From contig JASXTE010000013.1 in the NCBI GenBank assembly GCA_030280995.1, positions 11,377,001 through 11,441,000 of the forward strand: a stretch of 64,000 nt of DNA, in the 5' to 3' direction. Below the pieces are notes generated by a model that did not search any database, was not told where the DNA came from, and worked only from the letters and a program-made list of their open reading frames with translations. Of the stretch, positions 23,669 to 32,698 are shown in pieces; positions within the stretch are counted from its first letter, which is position 1, and the number at the start of each line of letters is the position of its first letter. The position numbers and the translations under genes were made by a program. Origin of the DNA: Hemileia vastatrix (Eukaryota > Basidiomycota > Pucciniomycetes > Pucciniales > Zaghouaniaceae).

Positions 23669-24386
23669 TATCAGCCAGGCTACTAGATTCACCCAGTAAG
23701 TAATTAATTATTTACCAGGATGAAGCGGCACCTTTATTCCTTATTTTATTAATTATATTTACTTTATATCTTACTTTTAATAATTTAACTAATTGGAATA
23801 AGTAAATATGTAGATTTAATTTCCCTCATAATTTTATCCCCTGGTAACATCCTCATGACAGTTTAGAGGTGATGAAAAATTATATTAATACATAATATTG
23901 AATCCAAATTATTTTATTTAAAATTGAAATTTACATAAAATCTAAAATAAATCAATTAAGTTGAAATATATATTAAATACAATATATTACTACATTCTTT
24001 ATAGATCAACTTTAATATTTGCAATATCTAAGTGTGGAATTTTCTTTTTCTCACATGCTCATGTATTTAGATTTTTTAACTCTGTGATTTCTCTCCTTTT
24101 TGCTTATAAAAGGCCTCCCATTTGGGTTGTTTTTCTTCATTCCTTTCTAGTTTACAATTTATTATATACAATCAAATTATTCCCATTACTACTATTACTG
24201 CTTTAGTATTTACCACTTTGTAATTCTAATCCTTCAAAGTAATAATAATAATATCTCTTTACCTTTAACTTGAGTAATAAACTATAAAGATAAAAAATTA
24301 TGTACCTTCTTTGAAATCCTGAGCTCTTCCACCTTTCACTGCTGTTGGACCACCTTTAAGACCTTCTAGACCAAGAGGACCTTCTA
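23669..24386 (+). repeat. 3' LTR of element B, degenerate
   Basis: It starts TATCAGCCAGGCTACTAG, against TGTCAGCC in C, after a conserved polypurine tract (GGAGTGAGGGAG, 23657-23668). Similarity to the C LTR continues through the TATA region to CTTCTAGACCAAGAGGACC; the exact 3' end is unclear. Confidence 0.75.
24105..24113 (+). promoter_or_regulatory. TATA box in LTR of element B
   Basis: TATAAAAGGCCTCC matches the TATAAAAGGCCTCT context of the C LTR. Confidence 0.55.
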
Positions 24387-26039
24387 ATACTTACAGTTAC
24401 CTTTCTGTATGCAGAATACAAGGTAGTTGGATAAACCTAAGAACAACCTTTCCCTTTAAGTAAAATAAGGAGTTCTTATTTAATTAAGCTAAAATTTCTA
24501 CCTGATAAGTAAATGACTTGCTGAAAAGTTATTTTAAATTTTTTTGAGATCAAATAATTTATGTTCTTAAGTTAATATAAAGAAATACAACAAAAAGTTA
24601 GTATCAGTGAAAAGTTATTTAAAGGATTCAATTAATATGTTATTATATAGTTTTAATTTTTGTGCTCAGATGTTAAATTTTACTCTCTGGATTTAATACC
24701 TTTCTAATGATACCCCATATGTATATATTTATAAGTTTTTGAGTAAAATATGTGAAGTGTTATTCAAAATTGTTATAATTATAAGGGTATTGCAAATTTT
24801 AATGTGTTATGTAAAATTATGGTTTTTATGCATTATAATAGTTGATGATGAAGTCTTATAATCTCTAATCTTGAGTCTAAAGCCTTTATATGCACAGTCT
24901 AGTCACATGCCAACTTTTCCCTTCCCGAGCTCATCTAGAGATTCCTGGAGTAGTATGGAGTTTTTCTGTACTTATCTGGTGCTTTTACGTACTTCAAGAC
25001 TAAATTAGAACCTTAAAACATTAATAAAGAATCTGTAAAGATTCGATATTATAAGGCTACATCTGGAAAAGATTTAATTTAATTTTTGGAGCCTGAACAA
25101 GCCTATTCACTAATCTAAAAATTATTAAAGTTAAGTAAATTAACAAAAATAAATAAAAATTAATAAAAAAAAATTAAAAATATAAGAAAAAACTTAAAAA
25201 CTTCCATAAAATTTCCAATGGTTCTTTAGCCTGCTTAATTTCATTTCCATGATTTTTTTAATCCCATAATAATTTTTCTTGAATGTGAATTAATAATTGT
25301 GTCTTGACACATTATTAGGCCAATTTTCACCATACAACCAACCATTTTCTTTGTAATAAAATTGTTCTAAAATTAAATTATTCTTTAAATCTTCATATTA
25401 AGTGACCCAAAATAATTTTTAAGTATATTTTTAGGGTGGTACTTAACTTTAGACTGCCACTATGGCTGACCCAAAATCTTCATTTATTTCTAATAAACTT
25501 CTCCCACATATAGCAGCCATCACAAATTTAACTTTGAATGATGTCTCATATTTACAAAATACCATCAGATACTTGAAACAATAAATAAGTGGAAAAGATC
25601 TTATTATAGCTAGAAGAGATGAAAAAACTAGCATATTATAAAAAATAATAAAGCTGAAGAAAAAGGACAACACTTGGCAGTGGGAAAGGGGAGGGGCTAA
25701 GAAATAATTTGCTGCAAAAAAAACCAATAAAAAGAAATAAAAAAGCTTCCAAATATCATTAAAAATTAAAGAACAGAAAACACTTACCAATTTTAAAAAA
25801 CCAGACTTAAAAAAAATAGTATAGAAAAAAATTGGGAAGTGAAAGAAGAGACAAAACAGATGGGTTGCAAAAAATAGAGGCAAAAAATATGATGATTTAG
25901 GATAAATCAACAGGGAGACTAAATTGAGATGATTGGGGAAGAAAGTGGAAAGCACAAGATTTGGAAGAGAAAGTTGTGAGAGCCTGAGGGCAATACCCAT
26001 GTGGTAAAGTAATAAAAATAATCTGCACAATAAGCAATA
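24387..26039. other. AT-rich non-coding DNA
   Basis: No supported gene on either strand. The long minus-strand frame at 25449-26030 is a by-product of A-rich DNA (Phe/Leu/Ser only). No repeat family recognised until the MITE cluster begins. Confidence 0.5.
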
Positions 26040-26310
26040 AAATCTTTTTTTTCTTTAAAAAAAATTTTTTTGGTGAACTTTTGTTTTTTTTTTGTGCAAA
26101 ATCACCAAGAGATTTTTTTAGCACTTTAAAAAATAGGAAAAAAATAAGAAAAATCATTTTTTCAAGAAATAAAAAAAAAAAAAAAATCTCCCATGGTTTC
26201 AAGATATTTTTCTTTTTTTTCTCACTCATATTCTTTTCACATATAATTTTCTTACAATTATTTCTCTTGCACTTACGTATTTTTCTTAAACTTATTTTTC
26301 TGACCTTATC
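26040..26310. mobile_element. Foldback MITE, truncated copy
   Basis: The A/T-run core and right arm only: CCATGGTTTCAAGATATTTT at 26191 followed by repeated TTTTTCTTACACTTATTT-like units up to CTGACCTTA. The same arm occurs at 26570-26675 and 27555-27631. Confidence 0.5.
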
Positions 26311-26316
26311 ACTACC

Positions 26317-26675
26317 CACCAAGTAACATATCCCAAATGGGGATGATATAGGGGGGTACATAAGTTCAGAAAAATAAATGTAAAAAAAATAAGTGCAAGA
26401 AAAATAAGTGTAAGAAAGGTAAGTGTAAGAAAAACCATTTTGAACACTGTGAAATTTTTTTACCAAAACAAGTTGCAAAAAAATAGGAAAAATTAAATTA
26501 AATTAAATTAAAAATCAGTTTTTGAGAAAAAAAAAGATTTTTAACAATAAAAAATTCCTATGGTTGCAACATATTTTTCTTACACTTATTTTTCTCACAT
26601 ATTTATTTTGAACTTACTTTCTTACACATATTCTTCTTGCACTTACTTTTCTTACATTTATTTTTCTGACCTTAG
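26317..26675. mobile_element. Foldback MITE, right end truncated
   Basis: The left terminus CACCAAGTAACATATCCC runs into CAAATGGGGAT and then direct AGAAAAATAAGTGCA units on one arm; the inverted arm carries TTTTTCTTACACTTA units. The right-hand terminal palindrome present in the 27264-27696 copy is missing. Confidence 0.55.
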
Positions 26676-27263
26676 AGCATGTAAAATTGTCCATCTAATT
26701 AGCCCAATTATGCAATTTTTTGCATTAATTTGCCATGTTTTTCCAATCATCACTTTCACTAATGTTTATCAAAACATTATCTTTATAGATACAAATTGCA
26801 TAATTGATGATAATGGAGAATAATTGAGCACCATATCATCTTAACATCACAAGACATAAGGTTATTATGTGTTTTTTATCCCTTCTTGGCTTTTATTTAT
26901 GTCCTTTATGTTACTTTCTGGATTTCTCTGAATCACCTTTAATTTAACTCAAATTAATCTCAACTTCTTTGGTTTTCAATGCCATGCCTATAACATAATC
27001 ATCAGGCACAAAAGTAAGTTTCAACATGTTTCATGACTCATTCAAGAATATTTTTTGTATCAATCAGATTTTTTAAGCAATCAGATTGCTTCAAATGTGA
27101 CTTAAATTTTCTCAAGACTTTGAAAGAGTACCTGTTTTATTATTCTGAATCTATAGAGCCAGTCAGACTCAAAATTGGAGAAAAATTAAGCAAGATATGG
27201 TCATTATTGACAGAAAAGCTCATGTGGCATTAATATATAGCCATATCTTAGTCAGAAAACTAT
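26676..27263. other. AT-rich DNA between two MITEs
   Basis: Nothing recognised; short open frames only, without motifs. Confidence 0.4.
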
Positions 27264-27696
27264 GCACCAAGTGAGATATCCCTGATGGGGATATTGTAAG
27301 GAGGGAAATAAGGATAGAAAAATATCTACAAGGAAAATATGTGTGAGAAAAATATGTGCAAGGAAAATATGCATTGGAAAAATATGGGTCAGGAAAATAT
27401 GTGCAAAAAAAATATGTGAGAAAAATAAGTGTAAGAAAAATATCTTGCAAACATGGGAAAGTTTCTTCTTTAATTTTTTTTTCTCCAAAAAAATGATTTT
27501 TTAATTCATTTTTTATTTTTTTCTGTTTTTTTACAATTTTTTTTTAAAAAAAAATTCTCATGGTGACAAATGATTTTTCTTACACTTATTTTTCTTGCAT
27601 TTACTTTTCTTACATTTATTTTTCTGACCTTATGTCCCTCCCTAAAACATCCCTAACTTGTGCTAGATATCCCCATCAGGGATATCTTATGTGTTA
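27264..27696. mobile_element. Foldback MITE, complete copy
   Basis: Terminal inverted repeats: AGATATCCCTGATGGGGATA at 27274-27293, and its reverse complement at 27667-27686. Each terminus is itself palindromic (GATATCCC..GGGGATAT). Inside each arm run 12-16-bp units (GAAAAATATGTGCAAG on the left, TTTTTCTTACACTTA on the right). No coding capacity. A clear target duplication was not identified. Confidence 0.6.
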
Positions 27697-27886
27697 CATA
27701 ATGATATTGAGCCAATATTGAATCAGATTAGCTCAACATTCATTTTTCACAGCATCTTCAATCAAAAAAATGGATATGTGATGCCAAATGCATAAAAGAT
27801 AATGTGAGGTCCTGTACCCCATTAAATTTAGTTGGATTGATGTGATTTGGCATGAAAAATAGCTAATTTCAATTAGATATTTGACT

Positions 27887-27891
27887 GATTG
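27887..27891. repeat. Left target-site duplication of element C (GATTG)
   Basis: GATTG precedes the 5' LTR and is repeated at 36654-36658 directly after the 3' LTR. Confidence 0.9.
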
Positions 27892-28714
27892 TGTCAGCCA
27901 GGCTACTAGACTTACCCAGTGAAATAAGTAATTATTTACTGGATGAAGCCGCACCTTATCATCTTTAATTATTATTTAATTATCATTTAGTTACATTAAA
28001 ATTAGTTATAAATTAACTAGTTACAGAATGTTAAAATTAAATTAATTAATTAAATAAATAAGTAAAATTAAAATTATAATTTTGTCCCTTATATTTTTCT
28101 CTAACACCGTGCTCAATTGACAGGTTGGGAAAAATAAAACTTTATATTTAAAAAAATATAAAATACAAAGATAAAATAAGATTTAAATATTCAAATAATA
28201 TTAAATATATACAAAAAAATCAAATTTCTTATTTAGGATTGACATTTACAGTAAATATTAAAAATATTGATGTATTTCTGACATACTCTGTAAATACATC
28301 TTTTTGACGCCTTCTTTTTGGAATAACTTTATTATTTGAAATACTCTTTCTGGAATGTTCTTTTTCTCTCTCTTTTCCTACTGTTTTTAGAATTTGATTT
28401 CCGTGCTTTGTCTCTCCTTTGCCTATAAAAGGCCTCTCTTTTTGTTGTCTTTTGATCATTCTATCTTACCAAACCATTTTTACAACTATTAACCAAATAA
28501 ACACTTATTCTTATATTCTATATCATTAGTATTTACAATAGCGTAATTCTAATTTATAATTTATATTAATATTTTAATCCTACCTCTTTTATTGAGTAAA
28601 ACATTCATCTTTGAATTAAGAAAAACGTACAAAATTGTTGAGAATCCATTTAAGCCTTTTAAATCCTCGTAGAACTACGTACCAAATCTTCTAGACTAAA
28701 AGTGTACCTTGACA
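27892..28714 (+). repeat. 5' LTR of element C
   Basis: TGTCAGCC...TTGACA, 823 bp, TATA box at 28424. The first 14 bases and the TATA context are shared with the D LTR. Confidence 0.96.
28424..28432 (+). promoter_or_regulatory. TATA box in 5' LTR of element C
   Basis: TATAAAAGG about 290 bp before the LTR end; identical in the 3' LTR (36363-36371). Likely element promoter. Confidence 0.65.
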
Positions 28715-28716
28715 AT

Positions 28717-28729
28717 TGGGAACCTTTCC
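28717..28729 (+). promoter_or_regulatory. Putative primer-binding site of element C
   Basis: TGGGAACCTTTCC starts two bases after the LTR. Element D has TGGGGACCTTTCC at the same two-base offset. TGG complements the tRNA CCA end; the cognate tRNA cannot be named from this window. Confidence 0.6.
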
Positions 28730-28853
28730 GAAATATCGATGGCGCAACGTTACTTGAGGCGTAATCGAGAGGACCATCGGCGTAGAAGCACCTGTAAAGG
28801 ACGAGTGGAGGCAAGAAAACGACGAACGTCATACGTCACGTGATAAAAGTTTT

Positions 28854-28883
28854 TGCTGCGAACGGGAATCGAACCGCGCTCCA
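28854..28883 (-). other. tRNA 3'-half-like segment in the leader of element C
   Basis: On the minus strand, GCGCGGTTCGATTCCCG contains a perfect Pol III B-box/T-loop (GGTTCGATTCC, 28875-28865), followed by an acceptor-like TTCGCAGCA and a T run. No intact D-arm or 5' acceptor strand is visible, so it is not called a tRNA gene. Element D has a weaker counterpart at 49531-49555. Confidence 0.4.
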
Positions 28884-29088
28884 AAACTTAAGTTCATATA
28901 CTGACTAAAGATCGTATATATCGTGGTAATTATTGTGATTACTATTTGTGGGTTACTCTTCACTCTTCATTTGCTACGTATTTCCTTTTACTCAGCACTC
29001 TGTAAGTAGCATTAATTTGCTCATTTTGCAGGGGGAGGTGTCTGGTAATTGGAATTTAATTTTATTATTATATTTTTTTTTATTTTTC

Positions 29089-29667
29089 CTGGTTGACCAT
29101 AATAGAGCAATAACTGTTCTTAGTCCCAGAGGTAATAAAATAATTATATATTAATATTAATTATTATCATTTTTCAGTTGACAATTGTCCTGATTAATTT
29201 GAATTTTAATTGTTCCAGTTGACAAACTGTCCTGACAATAATATATTTTATTAAATAAAATAATTATTATAATTTTTCAGTTGACATTTGTCCTGATTAA
29301 TTAATTGTTCCAGTTGACAAATTGTCCTGACAATTATATTTTTTTTAATAAATAATTAACATTTCATTACTTCAGTTGACTTTGAGTCCTGGTAATCCAA
29401 TAAATCTTTTTAAGTAATAAAATTCATATTTAAATTACTTCAGTTGACATTAAGTCCTGGTAGTTAATTAATCAGTTAAAATAATTTTTATTAATAAAGA
29501 TTCATGTTTGATTATTTCAGTTGACAATAAATCCTGGTAATAAATTAGTTGATTTAAATCCTGAAAATAAAAATTAATAGATATTCTAATTTATTTCTAC
29601 AGTTGATTGCATTATCCTGGTTTTAAATTTTTTTTATTAATTTTATTTAAGTTGATTTTTATCCTAA
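29089..29667 (+). repeat. Leader array of about eleven CAGTTGAC..GTCCTG hairpin units in element C
   Basis: Units start at about 29089, 29175, 29216, 29278, 29311, 29373, 29441, 29518, 29547, 29600 and 29649. Most read CAGTTGACAnnnTGTCCTG, where GACA pairs with TGTC and CAG with CTG across a TT bulge. The unit at 29373 has GACT with AGTC, a compensated change. Later units degrade. The first, long unit (GGTTGACCATAATAGAG...TTAGTCC) is also present in D near 49744. This leader has no long ORF. Confidence 0.75.
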
Positions 29668-29773
29668 AAAGATTTTTTTTTATTTATTTTTATTTTATTT
29701 CTGTTAAATAAAAATTAAAAATAAAAGACTAATTAATTTTGTCTCTTTTCCTTCATTTCAGTAGAATCTTAAA

Positions 29774-30447
29774 ATGACTGATCAAAGTGGTTTTACTGCA
29801 CGTGAAGAAGAACTAGACTTAATTGATTATGATGAGCCTACTTCTGTAAGTTCTCCTTTAACAAGAAGAATTTCTCAAACTAATAAATCCTTGCCCCAAA
29901 CAGAATGTGGAAATGGAAGAAGTAGAAATCCTAGTGGACAATACTCAGGATCAGAAACCCAGGACAAACCCACCAGAAGAGCTTCCAAGAGGCTTCAAAA
30001 TAAAAAAGATGCCGTTGTCCCAGCAGATAAAGAATCTGTCAACCCACATAAAGGAGTTAAAGACAGACAGCTTAAAACTAAAGGTAAGGGTAGATGCCTT
30101 GGAAGAATGGGAGAAAAGAAAAAATACTTCTCTCCAAGAGAAAAGGAAACCTCTTCCTCCCAGGGATCAACAACAATTGGCTCCCCAATCCCAAGAGATG
30201 GTAGAAGTGTCCAAGTGGCAGTGGGACTGGCTCAACACACAGTGGGACTACTTAGCTCAAAATCAGCATCAATTACCTCAGGTAGGTCCATCAAGGCCCA
30301 CCCAGGCAAACCCCACTCCTCCCCACCCTTATCAAGGAGGCAAAAGAAGAAGGAAGCCCAATATGGTGATACCCAGCAAACCCTGGTACGTCCCTCTATT
30401 GATTCTCAAGTGCCTTTTCTTGTGGCTGACTCTGTTCCTTCAGGTAA
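29774..30447 (+). CDS. Putative spliced accessory protein overlapping gag in element C (join 29774-29845, 29904-30385, 30444-30447)
   Basis: Exon 1 is the first 24 gag codons, up to PTS, then GTAAGT. A 58-nt intron with AACTAATAAA near its end and CAAACAG fits at 29846-29903. Exon 2 is then read in the other frame: NVEMEEVEIL, LPRGFKIKKMPLSQQI, NLSTHIKELKT, KWQWDWL, GPSRPTQ, PHPYQGGKRRRK, and ends KPW. A second 58-nt intron (GTACGT, GCTGACT, TTCAG) gives W then TAA at 30445-30447; unspliced, the frame runs on to 30473. D carries the same frame, splice sites and motifs. About 185 aa, Gln/Pro-rich with a Lys-rich helical start and basic end. No known family recognised. Not proven to be expressed. 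Confidence 0.6.
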
Positions 30448-32698
30448 ATCTGGAAGGCAAGATGAAACCTTGAGACCTATAGAGGCTGGGAATAGTAGAC
30501 AGTTATCTCATGTATCCAATCCATTACTTTTAATTGCTACCTCAATGATTAATCCTGATATGGCTGTGATTGATGAAACTCTTGACCCTGAGTTCTATGA
30601 GATTCTGGAAAGTTACTCAGCTTCCTTATTGAGAAACACTCCAGATGTAGCAAGAATTAATGATGAGCACTTGAGAGATATTATTGCCAAGCAAAATCAT
30701 ATAATGAACAATATGCAATTGACTCAGAGATATAATAGTTTGTTAACTGATCAGGGTTATCAAGCATTAAAAAGTGAAGCACAGAGAGTCTCTGATGAAT
30801 TGTCTCATTACAAAGCAACCCATGAAAAGAAAATTGCTTTATGGCAAAATATAAAAAATGATTTGTCTAAACTAAAAGATACTGTATCTGCCTGTTGCCA
30901 GGAGGTAGAAATAGATAAGATAAATCTGAAAAGATTGAGTGACCATTTGTCATCTTTTCAACATAAAAACCAATTATCTTTTGCAACTGTCAATGAAAGT
31001 TTATCTAGTCTTCCAAGAATGAAAACAAGACTAACAACCATTGAAGAAACATTGAACTCATTGTTAAATGACCAAAAATATTCTGACAATTCTGTGAAGG
31101 AACATATAGTGCAGGATTCTCAACCAGTACCTGTGGCTAGTTCATCTAAAATAAAAATTGATCCAGAAATACCTGTTGATAACACTGAGTTTCCATCAAA
31201 AACTGATGATGCACCAGGATCTGCAACAGAAGGATTAAACAATGAGATTTCAGCACAATTAGAGAAATTACAGCTGCTTCTTACTCAGAAACAAGCTAGT
31301 ACTAAGGAGACTCCTTCAAATCAAAAGAATTGGCCAAAACTTGACCAGTACCCAACATTTGATGGTGATTCTTCCTCTGATTGGCAACAATTTATTTGCA
31401 GAATTGATAATTTAAAAAATTCTTACAAACTCCCAGATGAGGAAATTGTGTCCAAATTAATTTCTTTGTTCACTAATGTTGCCCTGATGTGGTATGAATC
31501 TGTTCTCCTGGATGGGAATGACTACTCATGGGAGGATTGGAAGAAATTAATTAAAGCACAATTTGGTGGCTCCAAGTTCAGAATGGCTCAACAAAGGCAG
31601 TATGAGGAAACTAGATATAGCTCTTCTACTGATAAACCTATTGAGTTTTTAATGAAACTTGTAAAAATCTTAAGGTCAATGGACCCAAATATGGAGTTTG
31701 ATTTATGGAAGGACAGGATCCTCTATAAATTACCAATGTCTCTGAGAGACTTGATTGTGGCTAGGACTGAGTTCTCCAAAGAACCCTCTTCTTTCATTAA
31801 TACTTGCAATGAGATACTTCTAAACAATAAGTATGATGCAAGAAGATTCATTCCTAGGACCCCTTTGGAGAAACCCTCCACTTACCAACAAAAACCTCTG
31901 GAAAAGGTTGGTAAACCTTCTGCCCCTGTTGCACCAAAGAAGTATGCAACAAACACTTGCTTCAAGTGCAACAAGCCTTGGCAGAAAGGCCATGTTTGTG
32001 ACAAGAAGATAAATCTTGTGGAACAAACAGAGGAGCATGCTGATGACACAGTGGCACTGGATGATACATCAAGTGATTGTGCCAGCAATATTTCATATGA
32101 ATCTCAACAAGAAATCTTGATGCTGGAAGAAGATATTCATTATTTAAATACTATTGACATTGATAATAATGATTTATCTACAGTTGAGGATGCTGAGATC
32201 ATAAAGAACATTGAGGATAACTCAATTGTTATTGCCCCTCTTAAGGCACCAGTCTTGATTAATGGAACCAGCATTGAAGTTGTTCTGGATTCTGGAGCTG
32301 GAGGAAGTGTAGTATCTGAAAGAGCACTTGCCTCAGTAGATCAAGACTATAAATCTAAACTGTTGCCTATCATTTCTGAAAATTGGAGAGGGTATGGCTC
32401 TGTTTTGTCCCCCATTGGTAAATACAAAGCCACAGTGTTTTTTAAATATAACCATGGTTTTGTAAGAGCTATTTGTGATTTTGTTGTCATGAAAAATGAT
32501 AACTTGAGCAATTGGTTTATTGTAGGGAATGATATTTTAACCAAGTATGGCATAAAATTGGATCCTTCAAACCAATGTTTCACAATGGGGTTGAATGGGA
32601 AGAGAAAATTTAAAATTTCCTCCCCTAAAAAATTATTAAAACCAGAATTGAACACATGTAATTCTGTGGTTCAATATAAAGGAAGATCTACAAAGTAA
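29774..32698 (+). CDS. gag: Element C Gag-protease polyprotein, 974 aa
   Basis: Starts at the first ATG after the leader. The N-terminal 220 residues are low in complexity and overlap a second frame; coiled-coil-like helices follow (residues about 270-450), then the capsid block from NWPKLDQYPTFDGDSSSDW. A zinc knuckle of the plant/fungal Ty3 type, CX2CX7HXC (CFKCNKPWQKGHVC), lies at 729-742, and an aspartic protease has VLDSGAGGSVVSE with its Asp at residue 839. The ORF ends at TAA 32696-32698, after the protease and before RT. Elements A and D have no stop at that point, but B has TAA there too. Two possible 58-nt introns lie at 29846-29903 and 30386-30443; their removal takes translation out of this frame. 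Confidence 0.93.
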   Translation: MTDQSGFTAREEELDLIDYDEPTSVSSPLTRRISQTNKSLPQTECGNGRSRNPSGQYSGSETQDKPTRRASKRLQNKKDAVVPADKESVNPHKGVKDRQLKTKGKGRCLGRMGEKKKYFSPREKETSSSQGSTTIGSPIPRDGRSVQVAVGLAQHTVGLLSSKSASITSGRSIKAHPGKPHSSPPLSRRQKKKEAQYGDTQQTLVRPSIDSQVPFLVADSVPSGKSGRQDETLRPIEAGNSRQLSHVSNPLLLIATSMINPDMAVIDETLDPEFYEILESYSASLLRNTPDVARINDEHLRDIIAKQNHIMNNMQLTQRYNSLLTDQGYQALKSEAQRVSDELSHYKATHEKKIALWQNIKNDLSKLKDTVSACCQEVEIDKINLKRLSDHLSSFQHKNQLSFATVNESLSSLPRMKTRLTTIEETLNSLLNDQKYSDNSVKEHIVQDSQPVPVASSSKIKIDPEIPVDNTEFPSKTDDAPGSATEGLNNEISAQLEKLQLLLTQKQASTKETPSNQKNWPKLDQYPTFDGDSSSDWQQFICRIDNLKNSYKLPDEEIVSKLISLFTNVALMWYESVLLDGNDYSWEDWKKLIKAQFGGSKFRMAQQRQYEETRYSSSTDKPIEFLMKLVKILRSMDPNMEFDLWKDRILYKLPMSLRDLIVARTEFSKEPSSFINTCNEILLNNKYDARRFIPRTPLEKPSTYQQKPLEKVGKPSAPVAPKKYATNTCFKCNKPWQKGHVCDKKINLVEQTEEHADDTVALDDTSSDCASNISYESQQEILMLEEDIHYLNTIDIDNNDLSTVEDAEIIKNIEDNSIVIAPLKAPVLINGTSIEVVLDSGAGGSVVSERALASVDQDYKSKLLPIISENWRGYGSVLSPIGKYKATVFFKYNHGFVRAICDFVVMKNDNLSNWFIVGNDILTKYGIKLDPSNQCFTMGLNGKRKFKISSPKKLLKPELNTCNSVVQYKGRSTK

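Noticed and set aside
25449..26030. Long minus-strand ORFs (193 codons each) at 25449-26478
   Set aside because: Composition is nearly all Phe, Leu, Ser, Lys from A/T runs and MITE arms; no motif and no coding periodicity apparent.
28229..28459. Minus-strand 76-codon ORF in both C LTRs
   Set aside because: Identity between copies reflects LTR duplication, not protein conservation; it overlaps the TATA region.
28854..28883. A complete tRNA gene on the minus strand in the C leader
   Set aside because: B-box is perfect but no matching 5' acceptor strand or D-arm could be found; kept only as a tRNA-like fragment.
31820..32088. Minus-strand ORFs over the gag zinc-knuckle region of C (also in B and D)
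   Set aside because: Shadows of the conserved gag-pol frame; no independent motif.
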